A stretch of 7,555 nt of DNA from Candidatus Sulfopaludibacter sp. SbA3 (lineage in GTDB: Bacteria > Acidobacteriota > Terriglobia > Bryobacterales > Bryobacteraceae): positions 1 through 7,555 of the forward strand of contig CAMAUG010000192.1 of the NCBI GenBank assembly GCA_945861255.1. The letters are read 5' to 3'. The notes below the pieces were generated by a model that was not told the origin of the DNA, ran no database searches, and was given only the letters and a program-made list of their open reading frames with translations. Made by a program: the position numbers and the translations under genes. The stretch's first letter is position 1. Each line of letters begins with the position of its first letter. Positions 1 through 6,670 of the stretch are shown piece after piece.

Positions 1-291
1 TCCCAATCCCGCCAGTTGGTCCGTCACGGCCATATCCTGGTCAACGGCCGCCGCGTGGACATCCCCTCGTTCCAGGTGAAGCCTAACGACGAGATCGAGA
101 TCGCCGCGGCCAGTAAGAAGAACGCCACCATTCTGCACGCCTTGGAAGCCACCGCGCACGCTCCCAGCCCTAATTGGCTGGAGGTGGACCGCGAGAATCT
201 CAAGGGCCGCGTGCTGGGCCAACCCAAGCGGGAAGACTTGGTACAAATTCAATTGAACGAACAGCTCATCGTCGAGTTGTACTCGAAGTAA
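1..291 (+). CDS. rpsD: 30S ribosomal protein S4, C-terminal part
   Basis: Small-subunit ribosomal protein S4, which binds 16S rRNA early in assembly of the 30S body; some S4 proteins also autoregulate their own operon. The frame is open from base 1 and the start lies left of the window, so 96 residues are visible out of the roughly 200-210 usual for the family. The visible part begins in the S4 RNA-binding domain: the stretch RQLVRHGHILVNGRRVDIP followed by SFQVKPNDEIEI is the typical S4 fold signature. The C-terminal end (EQLIVELYSK, stop TAA at 289-291) is also typical. rpoA follows 26 bases downstream on the same strand, the conserved order of the bacterial alpha operon. A TTG at 16 lies in frame but is internal to the domain and is not a real start. 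Confidence 0.96.
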   Translation, partial: SQSRQLVRHGHILVNGRRVDIPSFQVKPNDEIEIAAASKKNATILHALEATAHAPSPNWLEVDRENLKGRVLGQPKREDLVQIQLNEQLIVELYSK

Positions 292-317
292 GCATTCGGA
301 ACAGGAGCCATCGATAA

Positions 318-1388
318 ATGTTTAAAGGATTCCAGAAACCGAAGCGTCTTGTTGCGAATACGGAAACGCTCACGGACCGTTTTGGCCAGTTTAACGCCCA
401 GCCGTTTGAGCGGGGATTTGGATCGACCATCGGCACCAGCCTGCGCCGCGTGCTGTTGAGCTCCATTGAAGGCGCCGCCATTACCGCCGTGCGCATCGAA
501 GGCGTGGCGCATGAGTTCAGCCCCATTCCGGCGGTGGTTGAAGACGCCACCGACATCATTCTCAACCTCAAGCAGGTTCCCTTCAAGATGTCCGGGGAAG
601 GCCAGCGCATCATTCGCATCAAGGCGGACGGCGCCGGCGAAGTGCTCAGCGGGCAGATTGAGACCGATCACGACGTCGAAGTGCTCGATCGTAATATGCA
701 CATCGCCACCATCGGCGAAGGCGGCAAGCTGCACATCGAGATGCGCATCAAGTCGGGCCGCGGCTACGTGGCCGCGGACCGCAACAACGATGAAGACCTG
801 GCGGTCGGCTACATCCCGATCGATTCAGTCCACTCGCCGGTCCGCAAGGTCAACTTCTCAGTGGAGGCCGCCCGCCTCGGCCAGATGACCGACTACGACA
901 AGCTGACCATTGAAGTGTGGACCAACGGAGCCATTTCGCCCGCCGACGCCATCGGCCAGGCCGCCAAGCTCCTGAAGGACCACATGGCCATCTTCATCAA
1001 CTTCGAGGAGCTGCCGGAGACCACCGAAGAGCCGGCCGAGCGCGCCCTCAGCCAGATGAACGAAGTGCTGGGCCGTTCCGTCGAAGAGCTGGAACTGAGC
1101 GTCCGTTCCTACAACTGCCTGAAGAACGCCAACATTCAGACCATCGGCGATCTGGTGCAGAAGACCGAGTCCGAAATGCTGCGCACCAAGAACTTCGGCC
1201 GCAAGTCCTTGAATGAGATCAAGGAAATTCTCGGCAACCTGGGCCTGACCTTCGGCATGAAGTTCGACGGGCAAGGGCGCTTGATCGCACCCAGCGGCGC
1301 TCCAGCCATGATCGGCGTTCCGCTGCCCGCCAGTGAATATTCCGGCGGCGCCGGCGAAGAAGAGGAAGAGGAGGCGGCGGCCGAATAA
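318..1388 (+). CDS. rpoA: DNA-directed RNA polymerase subunit alpha
   Basis: Alpha subunit of RNA polymerase; its dimer is the scaffold for beta and beta-prime. Length is 356 residues, longer than the usual 315-340. The N-terminal assembly domain covers about residues 1-235, with the dimerisation stretch GTSLRRVLLSSIEGAAI at 39-55. A linker rich in Glu and Pro (about 230-245) leads to the C-terminal helix-hairpin-helix domain (about 250-318). There, SVRSYNCLK (261-269) carries Arg263, the equivalent of E. coli Arg265, which contacts UP elements. The extra length is a tail (about 319-356) ending in six consecutive Glu and then AAAE. The start ATG has an AGGAG at 303-307, ten bases upstream. 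The stop TAA (1386-1388) shares its last A with the ATG of rplQ, which indicates translational coupling. Confidence 0.98.
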   Translation: MFKGFQKPKRLVANTETLTDRFGQFNAQPFERGFGSTIGTSLRRVLLSSIEGAAITAVRIEGVAHEFSPIPAVVEDATDIILNLKQVPFKMSGEGQRIIRIKADGAGEVLSGQIETDHDVEVLDRNMHIATIGEGGKLHIEMRIKSGRGYVAADRNNDEDLAVGYIPIDSVHSPVRKVNFSVEAARLGQMTDYDKLTIEVWTNGAISPADAIGQAAKLLKDHMAIFINFEELPETTEEPAERALSQMNEVLGRSVEELELSVRSYNCLKNANIQTIGDLVQKTESEMLRTKNFGRKSLNEIKEILGNLGLTFGMKFDGQGRLIAPSGAPAMIGVPLPASEYSGGAGEEEEEEAAAE

Positions 1389-1843
1389 TGCGACACAAGA
1401 AATCCGGATTCAAGCTCAAGCGCGACGCGGGCTCGCGCAACTCCCTGCTCAAGGGCCTGGTCACCAGCGTCATTCAGCAGGAACGCATCATCACCACCAT
1501 TCCGAAGGCGAAAGCCGCCAAGCCGCTGGTCGAGAAGATGATCACCCTCGCCAAACGCGATACGCTGCACGCCCGCCGCCAGGCCGCCGCATTCCTGGAA
1601 ACTCCGGCCGCCGTCAAGAAGCTGTTCGATAAGCTCGGCACCCGCTTCGGCCAACGCAACGGCGGCTACACCCGGGTCGTCAGGCTAGGCTGGCGCAAAG
1701 GGGATGGAGCCGAGCAGGCCATGCTCGAACTCGTGGGCTCCGAGCTGGTCAAACGCGCCGCCGAACGCGCCAAACGCCGCGAAGAACGGCTGAACGCCTT
1801 GAAGCAGGGCCAGGAACCCACCGAGGGCGGGGATAAAGAGTAA
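1388..1843 (+). CDS. rplQ: 50S ribosomal protein L17
   Basis: Large-subunit ribosomal protein L17, located near the peptide exit tunnel. The 151 residues open with the family signature MRHKKSGFKLKRDAGSRNSL and continue with the L17 core (LLKGLVTSVIQQERIITT, AKAAKPLVEKMITLAKRD, and NGGYTRVVRLGWRKGDGAEQAM near 92-113). The C-terminal extension after about residue 120 is charged (Arg, Glu and Lys rich), as is common outside the compact 115-130 residue forms. The gene overlaps rpoA by one base. A purine run GAGGAGG at 1368-1374, which itself encodes the acidic tail of alpha, is the best Shine-Dalgarno candidate, although it lies 13 bases from the start. It is the last gene of the ribosomal operon here; no terminator follows before the fic gene. 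Confidence 0.97.
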   Translation: MRHKKSGFKLKRDAGSRNSLLKGLVTSVIQQERIITTIPKAKAAKPLVEKMITLAKRDTLHARRQAAAFLETPAAVKKLFDKLGTRFGQRNGGYTRVVRLGWRKGDGAEQAMLELVGSELVKRAAERAKRREERLNALKQGQEPTEGGDKE

Positions 1844-1861
1844 CGTAGTAAACTCCTCTCA

Positions 1862-3015
1862 ATGGACCCTGCGAGGTTCGCCAATAGCCCGTCGGGCAAA
1901 GCCATCAAAGTTGGACAGGGAGAAACCGCGTATTGGGCGTTTCTCCCAACCCCCCTGCCGCCGCCTCTCTCGCGTACTTCAGAACTGTTCCTCGCGTTGT
2001 CCGATGCCGACCGCGCATTGGGAGGGCTTGCCCGCAACATCGAGAATCCCCACCTTCTCATCAATCCATTCATACGGAAAGAAGCAGTCTTGTCATCCCG
2101 AATCGAGGGAACACAAGCTACGATACCGGATCTATACGCATATGAAGCCGGGCAGTTGTCCTTGCTTCCCGATGTCGCGCACCAGGAAGCGGACGTACAC
2201 GAAGTCCGCAACTACGTCCGAGCCCTTGAATATGGCGTTGAGCGGCTTAACAAGCTGCCCGTGAGCCTACGCCTAATTTGCGAAGTTCACAAACGACTAT
2301 TGACGGGAGTCCGCGGTGAATACGCAACCCCAGGCGAGTTTCGAAGAAGCCCTAATTGGATCGGAGGCCGGAATCTCAATGATGCCATGTACGTGCCACC
2401 TCCCGAGACTGAGATGCGGGCAGCGCTCGATGCTTTCGAAAAACACCTCCATGAGCCGAGCGATCTTCCTCCCTTGGTGCGGCTGGCGCTGATTCATGGG
2501 CAGTTCGAGATGATTCACCCCTTCGTCGATGGCAATGGGCGGGTTGGACGATTACTCATTACTTACTGCTGCTCGATTGGCGCCTGCTCCCTATGCCGCT
2601 CTTGTACCTCAGCGCGTACCTGGAACGCTGTCGGGACGAATACACCGCGCACCTCCAAGCTCTCAGTGAGAGTGGCAACTGGCACGCGTGGACCGTCTTC
2701 TTCCTAAAAGGCGTAACCGAGCAGTCGCGCGACGCCACCGCACGAGCAAAACGGTTGCTCGACCTCCAGCAAGAGTGGCGGCAGCGCGTGACGCGCGCCC
2801 GGGCTTCCGCGATGCTGCCGAAGTTGGTCGATCTCTTCTTCCAGTCGCCATACATGACTGTTGCTCACGTGCAGGAAGCACTAAAGCTGAGTTATCAGGG
2901 CGCCCAAAATCTGCTTAAGCGAATGGCGGTCCAGCAGATGGTCGTTACAAGAAAAAATCGAGGTTCAGCAAAACTATACATCGCCGAGCAGATCGTTCAG
3001 ATCGTTACCGAGTAG
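1862..3015 (+). pseudogene. Fic family protein (AMP-transferase type), frameshifted
   Basis: Fic enzymes usually transfer AMP, or another phosphate-containing group, from a nucleotide to a hydroxyl side chain of a target protein. The first frame (1862 to a TAA at 2705-2707) carries a typical Fic N-terminus, the inhibitory-helix motif SSRIEG at 78-83 (S-xxx-E-G, marking a class II, self-inhibited protein) and the complete catalytic motif HPFVDGNGRVGR at 219-230 (His219, Asp223, Asn225, Arg230). Directly after LLIT (residue 234) the similarity moves to another frame: LLLLDWRLLPMPLLYLSAY is read from 2563, and that frame runs to TAG at 3013-3015, ending in a winged-helix-like segment (about 2850-3012). 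Restoring one base near 2563 gives about 384 residues, a normal family length. No slippery heptamer is seen, so I infer a one-base deletion or a sequencing error. No Shine-Dalgarno precedes the ATG; the gene starts 18 bases after rplQ and may depend on its transcript. It is visibly less GC-biased at third positions than its neighbours, which suggests acquisition. Confidence 0.88.
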
Positions 3016-3079
3016 CGATTCAAGACAAGTTGAATCCCCGGCCCCGTGATTCCACGTTTCACCTAAAACTTGGAATCGC
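3015..3079. repeat. Nested inverted repeats after fic, possible transcription end
   Basis: Two local hairpins are visible: GATTCAA (3017-3023) with TTGAATC (3030-3036) across a 6-base loop, and GATTCCA-c-GTTT (3048-3059) with AAAC-t-TGGAATC (3066-3077) across a 6-base loop, extended outward by a T-G and a G-C pair. The outer ends, GCGATTCAAG (3015-3024) and CTTGGAATCGC (3069-3079), can also pair with each other with one bulged base, so an alternative long stem is possible. The element lies between convergent genes (fic ends at 3015, the thiolase at 3132). It could end transcription, but neither side has a run of T residues, so an intrinsic terminator is not proven. A small REP-like or decayed mobile repeat is the alternative. 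Confidence 0.5.
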
Positions 3080-3099
3080 TCTTGTAAGCGTATTATAAT
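3070..3099 (+). promoter_or_regulatory. Possible sigma70-type promoter in AT-rich convergent gap
   Basis: A perfect TATAAT at 3094-3099 follows a 4-of-6 match to the -35 box (TTGGAA, 3070-3075) at an 18-base spacing. The block 3080-3120 is the most AT-rich stretch in the window. Transcription from it would run into the 3' end of the thiolase in antisense, and no gene is positioned to use it. ATTATAAT (3092-3099) is palindromic, so the minus strand has an equal -10 box. It may simply reflect chance AT-richness. Confidence 0.2.
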
Positions 3100-3131
3100 C
3101 TATAACTTGCATAATTCCATGGAAGGCCGGC

Positions 3132-4316
3132 CTACCGCTCCACCGCCATCGCCACCGAATTCCCCCCGCCCAAACACAGCGCCGCCACGCCCTTGTGCAC
3201 GTCCCGCCGCAGCATCTCATGAATCAGCGTCACCAGCACGCGCGCGCCGCTGGCGCCGACGGGATGCCCGATCGCCACCGCCCCGCCGTTCACGTTCACG
3301 CGCTCCAGCCCCAGACCCAGCTCCTTGGTGACGCCCAGCGCCTGCACGGAAAACGCTTCGTTGAGCTCGAACAGATCCACCTCGTCCATCGACCACCCCG
3401 CGCGCTTCAACACCTTCTGGACGCCGGTCACCGGCGCCAGCATGATCCACGCCGGATCCACGCCGCTCGCCGCCTGCGCCTTGATGTGGACCATCGGTTT
3501 CAAGCCCAGCGATTCCGCCTTGCTCGCCGACATCACCACCAGTGCCGCTGCTGCGTCGTTCACTCCGGGCGCGTTGCCCGCCGTCACCGTGCCGTCTTTC
3601 TTGAACGCGGGCCTCAGCGCTCCCAGCGATTCCATGCTCGTGTCCGGCCGCACGGACTCGTCCATGTCGAACACCGTCGGCTCGCCGCCCTTCTTCTTGG
3701 CCGGGATCTCGATCGGCATCACCTCTTTTTGAAAGCGCCCCTCCCGCCACGCCGCCGCGGCTTTGCGATGCGAATTCACCGCGAACGCGTCCTGCTGCTC
3801 GCGCGTGAAGCAGTGCTTGCTGGCCACCGCCTCGGCCGTGATGCCCATGTGGTAGTCGTTGAACGGGCACCACAGGCCGTCGGAAATCATCGAATCGTAA
3901 ATCGTCGAGTTACCCATCCGGTAGCCGCCGCGCGCCTGCGGCAGCAGGTAGGGCGCGTTGGTCATGGACTCCATGCCGCCCGCCACCACCACCTCCGCGT
4001 TGCCCGTCATGATGGATTGCGCGGCTAGCGCCACCGCCTTCAATCCCGAGCCGCACACTTTATCGATGGTCATCGCCGCTACTTCATTCGGCAGCCCTCC
4101 ATGCAGTGCCGCCTGTCGAGCCGGCGCCTGTCCCAACCCGGCCTTGAGGACGTTGCCCATGATGCACTCGTCCACTTGCCTGGGGTCGATGCCCGCGCGC
4201 CGCACTGCTTCCCTCACCGCGAGCGCGCCCAGTTGCGTTGCGGAGAATCCGCTGAGCGATCCCTGAAATTTCCCCACCGGCGTCCGTACCGCCGATACAA
4301 TCACAACGTCTTCCAT
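3132..4316 (-). CDS. Acetyl-CoA C-acetyltransferase (thiolase II family)
   Basis: Biosynthetic/degradative thiolase, reversibly converting acetoacetyl-CoA plus CoA to two acetyl-CoA in the cytoplasm. From the ATG at 4316 it has 394 residues, the normal size. The N-terminal VVIVSAVRTPVGKF is the family opening. The nucleophile Cys88 sits in DKVCGSGLKAV, NEAF lies at 319-322, His351 in GHPVGASG and the second catalytic Cys381 in CLGGGNS, so the active site is complete. A GTG six bases upstream (4320-4322) is also in frame, but it lies inside the ribosome-binding sequence GAGGTGAT (4318-4325), which fits the ATG with a 5-base spacing; I therefore choose the ATG. It lies 92 bases downstream of scoB on the same strand, so it probably belongs to the sco operon and completes acetoacetate use. 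Sequence alone cannot separate acetoacetyl-CoA thiolase from longer-chain 3-ketoacyl-CoA thiolase specificity. Confidence 0.95.
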   Translation of the reverse strand: MEDVVIVSAVRTPVGKFQGSLSGFSATQLGALAVREAVRRAGIDPRQVDECIMGNVLKAGLGQAPARQAALHGGLPNEVAAMTIDKVCGSGLKAVALAAQSIMTGNAEVVVAGGMESMTNAPYLLPQARGGYRMGNSTIYDSMISDGLWCPFNDYHMGITAEAVASKHCFTREQQDAFAVNSHRKAAAAWREGRFQKEVMPIEIPAKKKGGEPTVFDMDESVRPDTSMESLGALRPAFKKDGTVTAGNAPGVNDAAAALVVMSASKAESLGLKPMVHIKAQAASGVDPAWIMLAPVTGVQKVLKRAGWSMDEVDLFELNEAFSVQALGVTKELGLGLERVNVNGGAVAIGHPVGASGARVLVTLIHEMLRRDVHKGVAALCLGGGNSVAMAVER

Positions 4317-4365
4317 AATCACCTCTCTATATTCCGTCGCGCCGCGCCTCCACCACGCCGCGCCC

Positions 4366-4395
4366 CTACCGAGCCGCGACCGTCAGGGAGCGGTG
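4366..4395. repeat. 30-bp dispersed repeat, copy 1 (inside sco-thiolase gap)
   Basis: Thirty bases here, beginning CTACCGAGCCGCGACC and ending GGGAGCGGTG, are identical to 6947-6976. Similarity continues to the left (CGCCGCGC before each copy, separated by a one-base length difference). The segment can form a small stem, ACCGT with GCGGT around CAGGGA, and the whole is an imperfect palindrome. This copy lies in the 92-base spacer between scoB and the thiolase, where its RNA structure could affect relative expression; that role is inference. Translated in one frame it reads TEPRPSGSG, but no gene is supported. Confidence 0.8.
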
Positions 4396-4408
4396 CCGGC
4401 CCGCCCCC

Positions 4409-5074
4409 CTAATTCAAGTTCATCACTTTCAGGCCGCTGCTGACAATCAGCCTCGGCACCGTAGCCTTCTGGACATCCTCCACCGTCACTCCGGGAGCCG
4501 TCTCCTCCAGCACCAGTCCCTCCGGCGTCACGCGAATCACGGCCAGTTCCGTCACAATGGTGTCCACCACGTGCAACCCCGTCACCGGCAGCGTGCAGCG
4601 TTCCAAAATCTTGGGCGCTCCGGTCTTCGTCGTGTGCTCCATGGCCACCACCACGCGGCGCGCGCTCGCCACCAGGTCCATCGCGCCGCCCATGCCCTTC
4701 ACCACTTTTCCGGGAATCATCCAATTCGCCAGATTGCCGCGCTCATCCACTTCCATTGAACCCAGCACGCTCAGGTCGATGTGCCCGCCGCGGATCATCG
4801 CGAACGATTCCGCGCTCGAAAAGTACGACGCGCCCCGCGCCTCGGTCACCGTCTCTTTCCCCGCGTTGATCAGGTCCGCGTCCTCGTCGCCCTCATATGG
4901 ATACGGCCCCACCCCCAGCATCCCGTTTTCCGATTGCAGCACCACCTCGACGCCCTCCGGTACGTAATTGGAAACCATGGTCGGAATACCGATGCCCAGG
5001 TTCACATAGAATCCGTCCCGTAGCTCCTGCGCCACACGCTTGGCGATGCGTTCGCGCTTTTCGTGATCCGTCAT
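4409..5074 (-). CDS. scoB: 3-oxoacid CoA-transferase subunit B
   Basis: Beta subunit of succinyl-CoA:3-ketoacid (or acetoacetate) CoA-transferase, which passes CoA between an acyl-CoA and acetoacetate through a glutamyl-CoA enzyme intermediate. The 221 residues match the family size of about 210-220. The catalytic Glu49 is in the signature QSENGMLG (47-54), preceded by the GIGIPTMVSNYVP motif (27-39); GGHIDLSVLGSMEVD and GMGGAMDLV are further family blocks. The start ATG overlaps the stop of scoA (ATGA, 5071-5074) and has a GGGAG six bases upstream, within the end of scoA. The tight coupling suits equal production of the two subunits. It could equally be named atoA; the choice between succinyl-CoA- and acetyl-CoA-dependent enzymes cannot be made from sequence alone. 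Confidence 0.94.
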   Translation of the reverse strand: MTDHEKRERIAKRVAQELRDGFYVNLGIGIPTMVSNYVPEGVEVVLQSENGMLGVGPYPYEGDEDADLINAGKETVTEARGASYFSSAESFAMIRGGHIDLSVLGSMEVDERGNLANWMIPGKVVKGMGGAMDLVASARRVVVAMEHTTKTGAPKILERCTLPVTGLHVVDTIVTELAVIRVTPEGLVLEETAPGVTVEDVQKATVPRLIVSSGLKVMNLN

Positions 5075-5790
5075 CGCGCACTCCCGAGCGAAGCCGGCCG
5101 CGGCCGCACCGTCTTGCGCTCTATCAACTTCTCGCGCTTTCCGCCCAGTACAACACGGTTCACATAAATTCCCGGAGTGATCACATGGTTCGGATCGATC
5201 TCGCCCGGCTCCACCAGCTCCTCCACTTCGGCGATGGTGATCCGCGCGGCCGCCGCCATCACGGAATTAAAGTTGTTGGCCGTCTTGCGATACACCAGGT
5301 TCCCGTGCCGGTCCCCGCGCCACGCTTTGACGAAGGCGTAATCGGCCTTCAGCGCCAGCTCCAACAAATAGTGCTTCCCATCGAACTCGCGGGCTTCCTT
5401 GCCGTCCGCCACTACCGTCCCCACTCCCGCCGGCGTGAAAAACGCGGGGATGCCCGCGCCGCCCGCGCGTATCCGCTCAGCAAACGTGCCCTGCGGAATT
5501 AACGTCAGGTCCAGCGTCCCCGCAATCACCATGGTTTCCAGCAACCGGTTCTCGCCCACGTAACTGCCGATGTGCGAGGCGATCATTCCAGCTTCCAGCA
5601 TCGTGCCCAGCCCGCGCCCGTCGATGCCGACGTTGTTGCTGATGGTGCGAATCCCTTTAACACCTCGGCGCACCAGCGCCTCGATCAATGTGTCCGGCAC
5701 CCCGGACAGGCCAAAACCTCCCACCATCACGCTGGCGCCATCCGGTACGTCGGCCACCGCCAAATCGGCGCTTGCGACTACTTTATCCAT
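5071..5790 (-). CDS. scoA: 3-oxoacid CoA-transferase subunit A
   Basis: Alpha subunit partner of scoB, in the same cytoplasmic CoA-transferase. From the ATG at 5790 it has 239 residues, as expected. Family blocks are visible in order: VMVGGFGLSGVPDTLI (21-36, the CoA-transferase family I signature), SNNVGIDGRGLGTML (51-65), PQGTFAERIRAGGAGIPAFF (99-118) and NFNSVMAAAARITIAEVEEL (173-192). The frame stays open upstream to 5886, but that extension has no family similarity. The ATG at 5790 is followed by the usual MDKVVAS opening and preceded by GGAGGT (5803-5808), 12 bases away across a T-rich stretch; the spacing is long. It overlaps scoB by four bases. The operon order scoA-scoB-thiolase indicates acetoacetate or ketone-body use, or polyhydroxybutyrate breakdown products feeding acetyl-CoA. 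Confidence 0.94.
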   Translation of the reverse strand: MDKVVASADLAVADVPDGASVMVGGFGLSGVPDTLIEALVRRGVKGIRTISNNVGIDGRGLGTMLEAGMIASHIGSYVGENRLLETMVIAGTLDLTLIPQGTFAERIRAGGAGIPAFFTPAGVGTVVADGKEAREFDGKHYLLELALKADYAFVKAWRGDRHGNLVYRKTANNFNSVMAAAARITIAEVEELVEPGEIDPNHVITPGIYVNRVVLGGKREKLIERKTVRPRPASLGSAR

Positions 5791-5820
5791 GAAAAAAGAA
5801 AGACCTCCAGTGACTCCGCG

Positions 5821-5850
5821 AGTATCGCACAGAGGGCCGGGGTCCGTCCA
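5821..5850 (-). promoter_or_regulatory. Candidate promoter of the scoAB-thiolase operon
   Basis: On the minus strand, TGGACG (5845-5850, 4 of 6 against TTGACA) is followed after 18 bases by GATACT (5821-5826, 4 of 6 against TATAAT). The bases just before it (TGC) supply an extended -10. Transcription would begin near 5814, about 24 bases before the scoA start, and would include the GGAGGT. The match is modest and the region is GC-rich. Confidence 0.3.
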
Positions 5851-5916
5851 CGCAAAACTGGACTCCGCCCCACGGTCCCACGCCATTGCGATAAGCTAGG
5901 TAGCCGAGGTGTTGCA

Positions 5917-6489
5917 ATGCTCCTTTCCAGACGCTCCGTTCTAACCTGTCTCACGCTCTCGATCCTGGCCGCCTCCACGGCCCTGGCTCAAAATGACCGG
6001 CCCTCGCTCGACGTTCCCTACGTGCCTTCCACCGAACAAGCCGTGCGCGCGATGCTCGATCTGGCCGGAGTCACCAAGAACGACATCGTGTATGACCTCG
6101 GTTGCGGCGATGGCCGCATCGTCGTCACTGCGGCCAAGCTCTACGGCGCCCGCGGCGTCGGCATCGACATAGACCCGGAGCGCATCGCCGAAGCCCGCGC
6201 CAACGCAAAGAAGGAAGGCGTCGAGAACCTGGTGCGCTTTGAACTGAAGAGCCTCTTCGACGCCGATTTCCGCGAAGCCACCGTGGTCACGCTCTTTCTC
6301 CTTTCGAGCGTCAACGAAAAGCTGAAACCCAAACTGCTCGAACTCAAACCCGGCACCCGCATCGTCTCCAACACCTTTGAGATGGGTGACTGGCGCCCCG
6401 AGCGCCAGAACACCGTGCAAGGCGCCGATGAGAACGCGTTCTTGAGTAAAAACGTATTCCTGTGGAGAGTACCGGCCCGCGGCAAGTAG
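5917..6489 (+). CDS. Exported class I SAM-dependent methyltransferase
   Basis: A 190-residue protein with a Rossmann-type methyltransferase core. Motif I is VYDLGCGDGRI (58-68), the acidic residue loop is GIDIDPERI (82-90), and VVTLFLLSSVN (123-133) and GTRIVSNTFEMGDW (146-159) follow. The last two blocks resemble the FAM173-type protein-lysine methyltransferases, so a protein substrate is possible, but the target is not known. The N-terminus MLLSRRSVLTCLTLSILAAS is a signal peptide with a likely cleavage after ALA (residue 24). The pair of arginines in SRRSVL resembles a twin-arginine motif, though not perfectly. Export of a SAM-dependent enzyme is puzzling because SAM is cytoplasmic. The start ATG has GAGGT (5906-5910) six bases upstream; the longer open frame from 5572 overlaps scoA in antisense and is not used. 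It diverges from scoA and no clear terminator follows. Confidence 0.87.
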   Translation: MLLSRRSVLTCLTLSILAASTALAQNDRPSLDVPYVPSTEQAVRAMLDLAGVTKNDIVYDLGCGDGRIVVTAAKLYGARGVGIDIDPERIAEARANAKKEGVENLVRFELKSLFDADFREATVVTLFLLSSVNEKLKPKLLELKPGTRIVSNTFEMGDWRPERQNTVQGADENAFLSKNVFLWRVPARGK

Positions 6490-6670
6490 TGAAACACGGC
6501 GGCCACGTGCCAAGTTTTCCGCGCGTTATCAACACCATCCCGTTTCAACCCGCCGGCCCGGCCCGCGCGACCGTGTAACGTGTAGGCAAGAAGCCGGGTT
6601 CCCCCATCGGAAATCAGGCCACTACGCGCGGGAAGTGCTAGCCTTTCGGCGCAAATGTGATGTGCGATGG

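Noticed and set aside
1333..1632. His-rich small protein in another frame of rplQ
   Set aside because: The run of His comes from reading the ATCATCACCACC codons of L17 in a shifted frame.
2555..2570. Programmed -1 ribosomal frameshift in fic
   Set aside because: The direction would fit, but no X-XXY-YYZ slippery heptamer is present near the frame change and no evident downstream stimulatory stem was seen.
2593..3015. Independent second gene starting at ATG 2593
   Set aside because: The ATG is an internal Met of the expected Fic sequence (LLPMPLLYL) and has no ribosome-binding site.
3195..4028. Long open frame (277 codons) on the + strand opposite the thiolase
   Set aside because: It is very rich in His and Arg, lies wholly antisense to a complete thiolase and reflects high third-position GC; no ribosome-binding site or family resemblance.
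5791..5886. Longer N-terminus for scoA starting at 5886
   Set aside because: The extra 32 residues have no family similarity and cover the putative promoter and the GGAGGT; the usual opening starts at 5790.
5572..5916. Upstream extension of the methyltransferase frame
   Set aside because: It overlaps scoA in antisense and precedes a signal peptide that must be N-terminal; the ATG at 5917 has a good GAGGT.
6490..6670. tRNA or other known RNA gene after the methyltransferase
   Set aside because: I looked for a cloverleaf, TTCRA-type T-loop and CCA end and found none.
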